From a virus, in IMG/VR virus record IMGVR_UViG_3300042987_001440, positions 1 to 27,981 of that record: a stretch of DNA of 27,981 nucleotides; one strand, 5' to 3'. Shown piece after piece: positions 13,470 to 20,779 of the stretch; within the stretch, counting starts at the first letter, position 1; the number at the start of each line of letters is the position of its first letter. The position numbers and the translations under genes are program-made. The notes below the pieces were generated by a model. The model was not told where the DNA came from and ran no database searches. It worked only from the letters and a program-made list of their open reading frames with translations.

Positions 13470-13922
13470 ATGACCAGGAAACTCGAAACCTCGCTCGTGT
13501 CGATCAGTTGCCCGGAGCTTCGGCGGGCTGGATTGTTCGTCGAGGGCAAGTCGAAGCTGCTGCGCTGGTCCAGCGGCACGAGTGTCATGGTTCGAGGCGG
13601 CATGACGTGTCTGGAGTTCGATGGCGTTGTGATCCCTCTGTCGTACACGCCAGCGAACCTCGGCGGTTGGCGACCGTGGATGCTCTGCGCCGGGTGCGAC
13701 ACGATGCGTGGCCGGCTCTTCCTCGACGCGGGCAAGTGGGTCTGCCGGATCTGCGCCGACATCCGCTACGCGACTGAAGGCGCACCGATGAAACGTCCAC
13801 GCATTCACACCCAGATCGCTCGTATTGACGAACGCGTGACCTGGGCTCGTCGACCGTGGCAAGCGCGAGCGTTGCTCGCGAAGCGTGCCAGGCTCGAAGC
13901 CAAACTCAAGGCGATGAAGTGA
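13470..13922 (+). CDS. Zinc-ribbon protein, first gene of the nonulosonate operon
   Basis: One hundred and fifty residues. The central LCAGCDTMRGRLFLDAGKW and CRICADIRYATEG contain two CxxC pairs (CAGC and CRIC) about 18 residues apart, a zinc ribbon. The C-terminal 45 residues are basic and helical (ARRPWQARALLAKRARLEAK). The pattern resembles a family of bacterial and phage zinc-ribbon proteins with 'CxxC...CRxC..L.Y' and unknown role; nucleic-acid binding is plausible. ATG at 13470 follows AAAAAGG. Its stop overlaps the GTG of the dehydratase gene (GTGA). Confidence 0.7.
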   Translation: MTRKLETSLVSISCPELRRAGLFVEGKSKLLRWSSGTSVMVRGGMTCLEFDGVVIPLSYTPANLGGWRPWMLCAGCDTMRGRLFLDAGKWVCRICADIRYATEGAPMKRPRIHTQIARIDERVTWARRPWQARALLAKRARLEAKLKAMK

Positions 13923-14737
13923 ACTCAGTTCTCATCACAGGCGGGTCAGGTTTCCTCGGGTGGGGGTTGATCTATGAGCTACTACGTCGAGGCGTGTCGA
14001 GGATATGTGTCTACTCCCGTGGCGAATACCGGCAGCATGTACTACGCACCCGGTTCACGGACTCGAAGATTCGATGGTTCATTGGTGACGTGCGTGACGT
14101 CGACAGGCTACGTCGCGCCATGCACGGGATTGACACCGTCATACACGCTGCTGCGCTCAAGCGCATCGAGGTAGGTGAGTACAACCCCAGCGAGATGTTC
14201 GCCACCAACATCCAGGGATCGCAGAACGTGCTCGATGCCGCGGAGTACGCAGGCGTGAAGCGAGCCGTGCTCGTGTCCAGCGACAAGGCGTACCAGCCCG
14301 TCAGTCCCTACGGCATCTCGAAGGCGGCAGCCGAAGCGCTATTCCGTCGGCATAGCGGTCGGCTCGAGACGTGTGTCGTGCGCTACGGCAACGTGGCAGG
14401 CTCGACCGGATCGGTCATCCCCATGTGGCGCGACATCCAGGGCGTGGTGCGCGTGACTGATCCGACTTGCACCAGGTTCTGGATGTCGCGTGAGCACGCG
14501 GTCGAGTTCGTGCTACAGGCCGCACACGCTACGCTGCCTCGTGAGGTGTGTATTCCGAAGTCATTGCCCGCATTCAGGCTCATGGACTTGGCGACCGCGA
14601 TGAACAAGGAGTACACGGTCACGGGGCTGCCAGAGCACGAGAAGCTGCACGAGTCCATGGGTCCGGGGCTGTCGAGCGATCAGGCTCGACGCATGACCGT
14701 CAACGAGATCAAGGAGGCGCTTCGCAGTGTCCCGTAA
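13919..14737 (+). CDS. PseB-like UDP-sugar 4,6-dehydratase (SDR)
   Basis: A 272-residue NAD(P)-dependent SDR enzyme: Rossmann motif TGGSGFLG at about 7-14, then GDVRDVDRLRRAM, VIHAAALKRIEVGEYNPSE, and the active site SSDKAYQPVSPYGISK (D122, K123, Y131, K135). The Asp-Lys pair before Tyr distinguishes PseB/FlaA1-type inverting 4,6-dehydratases (UDP-GlcNAc, with C5 epimerisation) from ordinary epimerases, and RYGNVAGSTGSVIPMW is typical of the same group. It should start the pseudaminic pathway. It is shorter than typical PseB (about 330 aa), mainly at the C-terminus. GTG at 13919 overlaps the upstream stop. Substrate stereochemistry is inferred. Confidence 0.85.
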   Translation: MNSVLITGGSGFLGWGLIYELLRRGVSRICVYSRGEYRQHVLRTRFTDSKIRWFIGDVRDVDRLRRAMHGIDTVIHAAALKRIEVGEYNPSEMFATNIQGSQNVLDAAEYAGVKRAVLVSSDKAYQPVSPYGISKAAAEALFRRHSGRLETCVVRYGNVAGSTGSVIPMWRDIQGVVRVTDPTCTRFWMSREHAVEFVLQAAHATLPREVCIPKSLPAFRLMDLATAMNKEYTVTGLPEHEKLHESMGPGLSSDQARRMTVNEIKEALRSVP

Positions 14738-15383
14738 CCCGCACCAAGTGACGAAGGACTTCGAGGCTGCGCTCTGCGAGTACACGGGCGCGCCGTACGC
14801 TGTCGCGGTGAACTCCTGCACGATGGCTCTCACGCTGGCCGTGGCGTGGCATTTGCGTCATGAGTACCCTGGGTGGGTTGTGGAGCATGAGATCACCATC
14901 CCCAAGCGCACCTACGTCTCCGTGCCCCAGGCGATCATCCATGCTGGCGGCCGTCCGGTATTCGACGATCGGGAGTGGCTGGGCTACTACCAGTTGAAGC
15001 CCCTCCCGGTATTCGACTGCGCTCGTTGGTTCTCTGAGGATATGTACAGCGCGGACCCCCCGTGGCGCGATGGTGGGGGCTATGACGGTAACATGCTCTG
15101 TGTCTCCTTCCATGCGTCCAAGACTCTCGGCCTGGAGCAGGGCGGCGCGATCCTGCATGACAACCCCGAGGCTGATGCCTGGTTCCGCCGTGCGCGCTTC
15201 GACGGTCGAGCCGAAGGTGTGGCGCCGAAGGATGACACGGGCATCATCGTAGGCTGGCACGCGTATATGAATCCCTCCACGGCTGCGCAAGGTATCCTGA
15301 AGCTACATTCACTCCCCCGCCATAACGAGCCCCTTCCAAATGACGACTATCCAGACCTCTCCATCCTTGACATCTTTCGCTGA
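14727..15383 (+). CDS. Short DegT/DnrJ/EryC1-type (PseC-like) sugar aminotransferase
   Basis: The product has family landmarks: VAVNSCTMALTLAV (substrate/PLP phosphate region), VFDCARWF (D97 at the PLP-ring position) and SFHASKTLGLEQGGAI, with K132 as the presumed PLP lysine. It would add the 4-amino group to the keto sugar made by the PseB-like enzyme. At 218 residues it is far shorter than the usual 370-390: the small C-terminal domain is missing. The end YPDLSILDIFR looks natural rather than torn. The following HNH gene overlaps it by 44 nt. Either it is a minimal phage form or a truncated one. GTG 14727 overlaps the upstream gene. Confidence 0.75.
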   Translation: MSRNPHQVTKDFEAALCEYTGAPYAVAVNSCTMALTLAVAWHLRHEYPGWVVEHEITIPKRTYVSVPQAIIHAGGRPVFDDREWLGYYQLKPLPVFDCARWFSEDMYSADPPWRDGGGYDGNMLCVSFHASKTLGLEQGGAILHDNPEADAWFRRARFDGRAEGVAPKDDTGIIVGWHAYMNPSTAAQGILKLHSLPRHNEPLPNDDYPDLSILDIFR

Positions 15384-15705
15384 GCGGTTCTGGGCGAAGG
15401 TGAAGAAGACGCGCGCCTGTTGGAACTGGACCGCGGGATGCTTCAATCACCCTCGTGGGGGCACGAGCTACGGCTGTTTCTACTTGGGTAGCCGAACCGA
15501 TGGCACGCGGAAGATGCACCCTGCTCATCGCGTTGCGTACGAGCTTTCTGTCGGCGCAGTGCCTCCGGGCATGAAGGTTCTCCACAAGTGCGACAATCCC
15601 CGCTGCGTTAACCCAGCGCACCTGTTCCTGGGCACGCAGCGTCAGAACGTCGATGACATGGTGGCGAAAGGTCGTGCCTGGTGGCAGGCAGGAGGTTCGA
15701 AGTGA
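15340..15705 (+). CDS. HNH endonuclease embedded in the nonulosonate operon
   Basis: This 121-residue HNH_3-type protein has an aromatic front (FWAKVKKTRACWNWTAGCFN), the AP2-like HPAHRVAYELSVGAVPPGMK, and the catalytic block VLHKCDNPRCVNPAHLFLG, with H-K-C-D, two Cys and N-P-A-H. A tail with NVDDMVAKGRAW follows, as in phage homing nucleases. It is probably a mobile, free-standing homing enzyme. It starts inside the aminotransferase gene in another frame, so insertion did not disrupt transcription. The stop overlaps the GTG of the DUF3310 gene. Confidence 0.85.
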   Translation: MTTIQTSPSLTSFAERFWAKVKKTRACWNWTAGCFNHPRGGTSYGCFYLGSRTDGTRKMHPAHRVAYELSVGAVPPGMKVLHKCDNPRCVNPAHLFLGTQRQNVDDMVAKGRAWWQAGGSK

Positions 15706-15917
15706 ACCCACTCGATGAGCAGATCGGCGGAGAGCACTACAAGGGTATGCCGATCCAGCCCGTCGAGTACATCCATCGCAATGGCATACCCTTCATCGAG
15801 GGTTGCGTCATCAAGTACGTGTCCCGATGGAAGGGCAAGGGCGGCGTCGAGGATCTACGCAAGGCGCGGCACTTCATCGACCTACTCATCCAACTCGAAA
15901 CGGAGCCCTACAAGTGA
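15702..15917 (+). CDS. DUF3310 family protein
   Basis: Seventy-one residues: EQIGGEHYKGMPIQPVEYIH, then GCVIKYVSRWKGKGGVEDLR and KARHFIDLLIQLE. HYKGMPIQPxEYI and YxSRWKxKGGxEDLxKA are the hallmark of DUF3310, a helical family very common in phages and usually encoded among nucleotide-metabolism or replication genes. No activity is established. GTG at 15702 has AGGAGGT 5 nt before it and overlaps the upstream stop (GTGA). It has no known link to sugar biosynthesis. Confidence 0.85.
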   Translation: MNPLDEQIGGEHYKGMPIQPVEYIHRNGIPFIEGCVIKYVSRWKGKGGVEDLRKARHFIDLLIQLETEPYK

Positions 15918-16210
15918 CCGTCCAGATCCGTGACGACAAGCAAGCGCTACGCGTGAGCATCCCGCCGACCGGCGAACTCGACATGCCGGCCGCGATCGAG
16001 CTCGCGCGTGACCTGATCGATGCCGTGACCCAGTGTGGGTTCGAAGTCAAGATGAACGTCGAGGTGCCTCGTCATCAGCCGACCGATCACCAGCTTGCGC
16101 TGGCTGTCACGCGCGTGGGGCACATCCGGCGCAACGCGCAGCACGCTCGATGGGACGACGGCAGGACCAACAGCGAGATCGTGATGCGCGTCGTGGAGGC
16201 TTGCCTGTGA
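15914..16210 (+). CDS. Hypothetical protein (98 aa) in the operon
   Basis: The product starts with beta-like TVQIRDDKQALRVSIPPTGE, then a helix (PAAIELARDLIDAVTQCG), FEVKMNVEVP and a C-terminal helical part with HIRRNAQHARWDDGRTNSE. The layout (strand-strand-helix-strand) would suit a small alpha/beta domain. I do not recognise the family. GTGA overlaps on both sides show tight coupling to DUF3310 and the cytidylyltransferase. Confidence 0.65.
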   Translation: MTVQIRDDKQALRVSIPPTGELDMPAAIELARDLIDAVTQCGFEVKMNVEVPRHQPTDHQLALAVTRVGHIRRNAQHARWDDGRTNSEIVMRVVEACL

Positions 16211-16806
16211 CCTGTGTCGCCATCATCCCCGCCCGCGGCGGCAGTCAGCGCATCCCTCTCAAGAACATTCGCCTCTTCCACGGCAAGCCGATTATTGACT
16301 ATTCGATCAAGGCTGCTCAGGACTCGGGCCTCTTCCAGCGTGTGTTCGTATCCACCGATCACGTTGGCATAAGTTCGGTGGCGTACAGAGCAGGCGCGGA
16401 CGTGCTCTGGCGTCCCGACAGCCTCGCGAAGGACAGCGTAGGCACGCAGGCCGTGATGGCTGATGCACTCAGCACGGTTATGCGAGACTGGATCGCGGTC
16501 AAGCCCCCTGTCTATGCCTGCTGCATATACGCCACGGCACCGTTGATGACGAGCTTGGATCTGATCCACGGGTACGCGCACCTACGAGCGCTCGACGTGC
16601 CCTACGTGTATACGACCGGCCCGGACTGGCAGGACGCCGGTCAATGGTACTGGGGCACGGTGCGCGCGTTCCTCGACGGCGTGTCGCTCGACCAGGCGCG
16701 CTTCTATAGCTTGCGCGAGGCGCGTGTTTGTGACATCAACACCGAGGACGACTGGCAGCGAGCCGAGCAACTGTATGCCAATTTCATAGGGAGCAAGCGT
16801 GTCTAA
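16207..16806 (+). CDS. PseF-like CMP-nonulosonic acid cytidylyltransferase
   Basis: A 199-residue member of the CMP-sugar synthetase family: IPARGGSQRIPLKNIRLFHG at about 7-26 is the CTP-binding signature; VFVSTDHVGISSVAYRAGAD and DSVGTQAVMADAL follow. CIYATAPLM and the end DINTEDDWQRAE fit pseudaminic-acid cytidylyltransferases (PseF) better than NeuA. It should activate the nine-carbon acid with CTP to CMP-sugar for transfer. Its presence shows that the operon makes an activated donor, not just an intermediate. GTG at 16207 overlaps the upstream stop. Confidence 0.9.
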   Translation: MTCVAIIPARGGSQRIPLKNIRLFHGKPIIDYSIKAAQDSGLFQRVFVSTDHVGISSVAYRAGADVLWRPDSLAKDSVGTQAVMADALSTVMRDWIAVKPPVYACCIYATAPLMTSLDLIHGYAHLRALDVPYVYTTGPDWQDAGQWYWGTVRAFLDGVSLDQARFYSLREARVCDINTEDDWQRAEQLYANFIGSKRV

Positions 16807-17368
16807 CGGTATCGAGTTGTGGCGGGGCGAGTTCGGAGACGAGTACACCAAGCGCAATCAGGTGGATTGGCGCAGCCGGGGCAGGTTCTGGGGCGACCTT
16901 TTCTTCAACACGGGTGCGCGTTCCGTGCTCGAAGTCGGATGCAATGCTGGCTGGAACCTGAGTTCCATCAGGCGCGAGTACCCTGACGTCCGTGTCGCCG
17001 GCACCGACATCAACGAGGCTGCGCTCGAACAGGCGCACGCCGCGGGCCTGGAGGTGTACAACTGCCTTGACTTCCGAGCGGTCCCTGGCAAGTTCGAGTT
17101 GGTGTTCACGGCAGGCGTCCTGATCCACATCGAGCCGCAGCATGTGCGCGAGGTGATGGCGGCCATCATCGACAAGTCGTACCGATGGGTGCTTGCGGTC
17201 GAGTACGAGGACTCCTACGAGACGGCGATCCCGTATCGAGGGCACGCCGACAAGTGCTGGAAGCGGCCCTACGGCAAGCTGTACGAGGACATGGGGCTCA
17301 AGCTCGTGGAGAAGTCGTTCCCGGCGGGCTTCGACAACTGCACTGCGTGGCTGATGGAGAGGCAGTGA
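16799..17368 (+). CDS. Pseudaminic acid biosynthesis-associated SAM methyltransferase
   Basis: One hundred and eighty-nine residues. The start IELWRGEFGDEYTKRNQ is the characteristic opening of the pseudaminic-acid-associated methylase family. SAM motif I is VLEVGCNAGWNLSSI (about 43-57), then GTDINEAALEQA, then FELVFTAGVLIHIEPQHV, and the late VEYEDSYETAIPYRGH and CWKRPYGKLYE repeat the family pattern. It probably methylates the sugar or its N-substituent. GTG at 16799 overlaps the cytidylyltransferase by 8 nt. No DNA-methylase DPPY or NPPY motif is present, so a DNA target is unlikely. Confidence 0.85.
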   Translation: MSNGIELWRGEFGDEYTKRNQVDWRSRGRFWGDLFFNTGARSVLEVGCNAGWNLSSIRREYPDVRVAGTDINEAALEQAHAAGLEVYNCLDFRAVPGKFELVFTAGVLIHIEPQHVREVMAAIIDKSYRWVLAVEYEDSYETAIPYRGHADKCWKRPYGKLYEDMGLKLVEKSFPAGFDNCTAWLMERQ

Positions 17369-17616
17369 GCGACGAAGACATGCTGAAGCTGAGGCATCTT
17401 CCTGGCACTACGCTGACGCCCGAGGTAGTGCTGCACCGTACGCTCAACAAGCTGCCGCGCATAAAGGCGGTGGCGATAGTGATTCAGTGGGATGACGGCA
17501 GCATGGATACGGATTGGTCACAGATGCAGCGATCGGAATTGTTTATGACGGCGTACTCTCTGACGAGTGACGTCCACGCGTTAATGCGTGGCGACACTAG
17601 CGTGGAGGGGGTATGA
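17365..17616 (+). CDS. Small conserved phage-type protein (83 aa)
   Basis: The core AIVIQWDDGSMDTDWSQM flanked by KLPRIKAVAIVI and SELFMTAYSLTSDVHAL is a pattern I associate with small hypothetical phage proteins ('WDDG...TDWSQM'). No enzymatic motif is visible. GTG at 17365 and the terminal ATGA overlap bind it tightly to the methyltransferase and the amidotransferase genes. Confidence 0.65.
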   Translation: MSDEDMLKLRHLPGTTLTPEVVLHRTLNKLPRIKAVAIVIQWDDGSMDTDWSQMQRSELFMTAYSLTSDVHALMRGDTSVEGV

Positions 17617-18674
17617 CCCTCTGCACGCGCTGCATCTACCCTGACACGCGCCCCGACGCACACTTCGTCAACGGCGTGTGCTCGGCTTGCCGGTCGTACG
17701 CCGAGCGCCAGTACGTTGACTGGGGCGTGCGAGCCTCCGTGCTGCGGGACATGCTCTACGCCGCCAAGCGCAAGCTCGCCCCCTACGACTGCGTCGTGCC
17801 AGTGTCCGGTGGCAAGGACAGCACGTACCAGGTCATCAAGCTCATCGAGCTAGGAGCCAAGGTGCTCGCGGTCAATGCCGGCACGGACTACCTCACGCCG
17901 CTCGGCCGGCACAACCTGGACAACCTCAAGCGCTTCTGTGACGTGATCGAGTGGACGCCCAACATCGAGGTGCGCAAGAAGCTCATCCGCATCGGGTTGC
18001 GGCAGGTGGGCGACTTGTCCTACCCCGAGCATCTTGCCATCTGGGCGATCCCCATGCGCGTGGCGACCTTGATGCGCATCCCGCTGGTCGTGTGGGGCGA
18101 GCAGCCGCAGCGTGAGTACGCCTGCCCCGAGGGCGTGCCGCCGGCTACTCGTCTCACGAGCCGGTGGGTGTCCGAATTCGGAGGGCTGCTCGGCCTGCGC
18201 TTGTCCGACTGCGTTGGCTTGGAAGGGCTGACCGAGCGCGATCTGGAGCCCTTTCGATTCCCGTCCGACACGGACCTCGACGCTGCTGATGTCAGCGGCA
18301 TATGGCTTGGCGACTACGTCGACTGGGACGGGTGGAAGAACGCGTTCATCGCCCAGCAGTACGGCTTTCAGGTGGGAATGGCCCCCGTGGAGACGAGCCT
18401 TGCCAACTACGAGAACCTGGACAACTACGTCACTGTGCTGCGCGATCATTTGCGTTATCTCAAGTACGGCTACACTCGCGCCACCGACATTGCCTGCTCC
18501 CACATCCGCCGCGGCAGACTGTCGCGCGAAGAAGCGCTTCGCCTGGTGGAGCGAGCCGGACACACGCCCCTCACAAGCCTGGGCAAGCCGATCGATGAAG
18601 TGCTCGCCTACGTGGGTATCTCCCGGCGCGAGTGGGACGAGGAGTGCGTGAAGTGGGCCTCGCAGTCCGAGTGA
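17613..18674 (+). CDS. N-acetyl sugar amidotransferase (PseA/WbpG family)
   Basis: The protein (353 aa) has an N-terminal zinc site (CTRCIYPDT, C4 and C7; CSAC, C23 and C26), then the ATP-pyrophosphatase PP-loop SGGKDS at 65-70, then conserved ALINE-like blocks (AVNAGTDYLTPLGRHNLDNL, HLAIWAIPMR, VVWGEQPQREYACPE). WbpG and PseA enzymes use ATP and ammonia to convert an N-acetyl group on a sugar to N-acetamidino, giving acetamidino-modified pseudaminic or related acids. The ammonia normally comes from HisH through a HisF-like partner, which is the next gene here. ATGA overlap with the upstream stop. Confidence 0.9.
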   Translation: MTLCTRCIYPDTRPDAHFVNGVCSACRSYAERQYVDWGVRASVLRDMLYAAKRKLAPYDCVVPVSGGKDSTYQVIKLIELGAKVLAVNAGTDYLTPLGRHNLDNLKRFCDVIEWTPNIEVRKKLIRIGLRQVGDLSYPEHLAIWAIPMRVATLMRIPLVVWGEQPQREYACPEGVPPATRLTSRWVSEFGGLLGLRLSDCVGLEGLTERDLEPFRFPSDTDLDAADVSGIWLGDYVDWDGWKNAFIAQQYGFQVGMAPVETSLANYENLDNYVTVLRDHLRYLKYGYTRATDIACSHIRRGRLSREEALRLVERAGHTPLTSLGKPIDEVLAYVGISRREWDEECVKWASQSE

Positions 18675-19372
18675 TCCCCACGCTGCTCGCCAAGGGAAAG
18701 CAACTGGTCAAGGGCCAGCGCTTCAACCCCAACCGAGTCGTGGGTCACGTTCAACAGGCCGCCCGCGTGCACCAAGCTCGTGGCGTCGATGAGCTATGCA
18801 TCCTCGACGTGGCCGCCACACCGACGGGCCGCGGGCCTGATTTTGACGCGATCGAGGCTCTCACGCAGAACTGCTTCATGCCCCTGACGGTTGGTGGAGG
18901 CGTAAGCACGTTGGGCGACGTCGAGCGATTGCTGCGCGCAGGCGCGGACAAGGTGGCGATCAAGAGCGCCTACTACGCCGACTTCGACTTCCTCGACGCT
19001 TGCGCTAATCGGTTCGGGTCTCAGGCGATCGTGATAGCGCTCGACGTGAAGGAGGAGCGCCGCAACGATCGGATCGTGATCGACCTGGCCCGGGACATCG
19101 AGGCTCGTGGCGCTGGCGAGATCCTGCTCACTGCGATGGACCGCGAGGGCACGATGGAGGGCTACGACCTGGCGTTGATCCACGCGGTAGCGCATGCCGT
19201 AGACATACCTGTCATTGCGCATGGCGGGTGTCGCAGCTACCAGGACATGCACGCCGCGATCCGGGCTGGTGCCTCTGCCGTGGCTGCCGGCGCGTTGTTC
19301 CAGTTCACCGACGCCACGCCTCGCGGGGCCGCCGAGTACCTGTACATGCAGGGGGTGGAGGTGAGGCTGTGA
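18653..19372 (+). CDS. HisF-like (beta-alpha)8 barrel partner of the amidotransferase
   Basis: A 239-residue TIM barrel with HisF landmarks: RVIPTLLAKGKQLVKG, ELCILDVAATPTGRG, LTVGGGVSTLGDVERLLRAG, DKVAIKS, VIALDVKEE (D131), AMDREGTMEGYDL and VIAHGGCRSYQDM. In true HisF the first strand carries the catalytic Asp11 (IPCLDV); here that position is Leu12 (IPTLLA). It is therefore probably not histidine synthesis but the WbpI/HisF2-type carrier of ammonia to the PseA-like enzyme. GTG 18653 (GAGGAG 8 nt upstream) is chosen by homology to the normal N-terminus; GTG 18671 would give a GTGA overlap. Confidence 0.85.
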   Translation: MGLAVRVIPTLLAKGKQLVKGQRFNPNRVVGHVQQAARVHQARGVDELCILDVAATPTGRGPDFDAIEALTQNCFMPLTVGGGVSTLGDVERLLRAGADKVAIKSAYYADFDFLDACANRFGSQAIVIALDVKEERRNDRIVIDLARDIEARGAGEILLTAMDREGTMEGYDLALIHAVAHAVDIPVIAHGGCRSYQDMHAAIRAGASAVAAGALFQFTDATPRGAAEYLYMQGVEVRL

Positions 19373-19815
19373 GGGAGACGAAGCGTGGGCGTAGTGTCGT
19401 GATCAGCCTGGTGGACATCTACACCCGCTGGGACCAATTCATCGGCCCGTTGTACGCGTTGCTGTCGGAGCGTACGCCCGAGCAGAGCATCAGCCACAAG
19501 CGGATGCCGACGATGGCGCAGCACACGGAGTTCGTCGGCAGCCGGCCGTACTTGCACTGGTACGAGATACTGGCCGACGGCAAGTCGGTCGGCGCCATCT
19601 ACCTCTCGAAGCAGCGCGAGATCGGCGTGTCGATCTTCATCCATCAGCAGCGCAAAGGCTACGCTCGCGCGGCCGTGCTTGAACTCATGCGCCTGCACCC
19701 GGGCAAGTTCCTCGCCAACGTCAACCCGAAGAACGAAGCGAGCATCAGGCTCTGGGAGTCGCTCGGATTCAACTTGCTACAGGTGACCTATGAGAGCCCC
19801 GTACATCGTAGCTGA
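19369..19815 (+). CDS. GNAT N-acetyltransferase, candidate PseH-like enzyme
   Basis: This 148-residue acetyltransferase contains QSISHKRMPTMAQHTEFVGS, YLHWYEILADGKSVGAIYLS, EIGVSIFIHQQRKGYARAAV (the acetyl-CoA loop, variant RxxGYA) and NVNPKNEASIRLWESLGF. The N-P-K-N-x-A-S-x-R-L segment is usual for GNAT enzymes of the RimI/PseH type. In this operon it would acylate the 4-amino group of the sugar before release and condensation, filling the PseH step. Its exact substrate is inferred. GTG at 19369 overlaps the HisF stop. Confidence 0.8.
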   Translation: MRETKRGRSVVISLVDIYTRWDQFIGPLYALLSERTPEQSISHKRMPTMAQHTEFVGSRPYLHWYEILADGKSVGAIYLSKQREIGVSIFIHQQRKGYARAAVLELMRLHPGKFLANVNPKNEASIRLWESLGFNLLQVTYESPVHRS

Positions 19816-20779
19816 AGTATCGTGCAACCATCTGGGCAGCCTCGACCGTGCGCTCGCCTTGATCGCCGCGGCAGCCGCGGCCGGCGCCGACGCGGTCAAG
19901 TTCCAGTGCTGGGCCGATGACAAGATGGTGCTGGGCGACTACACAATCGCTGGCACGGTGTGGGACGGCAGAGACATGCGGGCACTGTACCGCGAGGCGT
20001 GGACTCCGTGGGAGTGGTTCCCATTGCTCTTCGACCACGCCCGGGCGCACAAGATCGGGTGCTTCGCTTCCGTGTTCGACCACGAGTCGCTCGCCTTTCT
20101 CGAAGGCCTCGGCTGCCCACGGTACAAGATCGCGAGCTTCGAGATTGTGGACCTACCCTTGATCGAAGCGGTGGCGAAGACCGGCAAGCCCATTGTCATC
20201 AGCACTGGGATGGCGACCCATCACGAGGTCGGTCGTGCATGGGAATTGGCTGAAAACCTTGACGCGGATGTGACGCTGCTCAAATGCACCAGTGCTTACC
20301 CGGCAACGGCCGCCTCTGCGAACCTGAATACCATGCTCGACATGATGGACCTTTACTATCCTATCGGGCTCTCCGACCACACCCTTGGGCTCGTGGTCCC
20401 GGTCGCCGCCACCGCGCTCGGCGCGACCATGATCGAGAAGCACATCACGCTCAAGCGCTCCGACGGCGGCCCGGATGCCGCGTTCTCGTCCGAGCCGCAC
20501 GAGTTCAAGGCCATGGTCGATGCGTGCCGCGAGGCGGCTTTGTCGATCGGCACGGTCACCTACGGCCCGACCGAGTCCGAGCTACCTTCGCTCCAGTTCC
20601 GGCGCAGCCTGTACTGGGCTCGCCCATTGCGCGAGGGCGAGATCGTTCTTGCCAGCGATCTGCGCACCGCTCGCCCTGCACTCGGTGAACCTCCGTCCAA
20701 GCTGGGCAAGTTCATCATGCGCCGTGTTCGGCGCGACGTGGACTTCGGCGACCCCGCGCTTCTGGAGGACGTGGACTGA
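19790..20779 (+). CDS. PseI-like pseudaminic acid synthase
   Basis: A 329-residue NeuB-family enzyme that condenses a 6-deoxy-2,4-diacylamino hexose with phosphoenolpyruvate to a nonulosonic acid. Landmarks: IVAEVSCNHLGSLDRALALI (6-25), GADAVKFQC, GTVWDG and LYREAWTPWEW (the TxWDG...LY.eAxTPWEW run is specific for PseI rather than NeuB), YKIASFEIVD, STGMA (138-142), KCTSAYPA, GLSDHTLG (193-200), EKHITLKRSDGGPDAAFS and a C-terminal SAF-like domain (about 272-325). Length and both domains are normal. It overlaps the GNAT gene by 26 nt. Confidence 0.92.
   Translation: MRAPYIVAEVSCNHLGSLDRALALIAAAAAAGADAVKFQCWADDKMVLGDYTIAGTVWDGRDMRALYREAWTPWEWFPLLFDHARAHKIGCFASVFDHESLAFLEGLGCPRYKIASFEIVDLPLIEAVAKTGKPIVISTGMATHHEVGRAWELAENLDADVTLLKCTSAYPATAASANLNTMLDMMDLYYPIGLSDHTLGLVVPVAATALGATMIEKHITLKRSDGGPDAAFSSEPHEFKAMVDACREAALSIGTVTYGPTESELPSLQFRRSLYWARPLREGEIVLASDLRTARPALGEPPSKLGKFIMRRVRRDVDFGDPALLEDVD

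Noticed and set aside
16799-17368. DNA methyltransferase of a restriction-modification or anti-restriction system
   Set aside because: There is no DPPY, NPPY or PCQ motif. The opening IELWRGEFGDEY and YRGH block fit the pseudaminic-acid-associated methylase family.
18653-19372. Histidine biosynthesis gene hisF
   Set aside because: Asp11 is replaced by Leu, no HisH or other his genes are present, and the neighbour is a PseA/WbpG amidotransferase that normally pairs with a HisF-like protein.
13919-20779. Prophage-borne bacterial surface-polysaccharide island or assembly join
   Set aside because: Phage-type genes (HNH, DUF3310, small unknowns) are interleaved and joined by start-stop overlaps, and the same strand runs on into terminase, so it is part of the phage operon.
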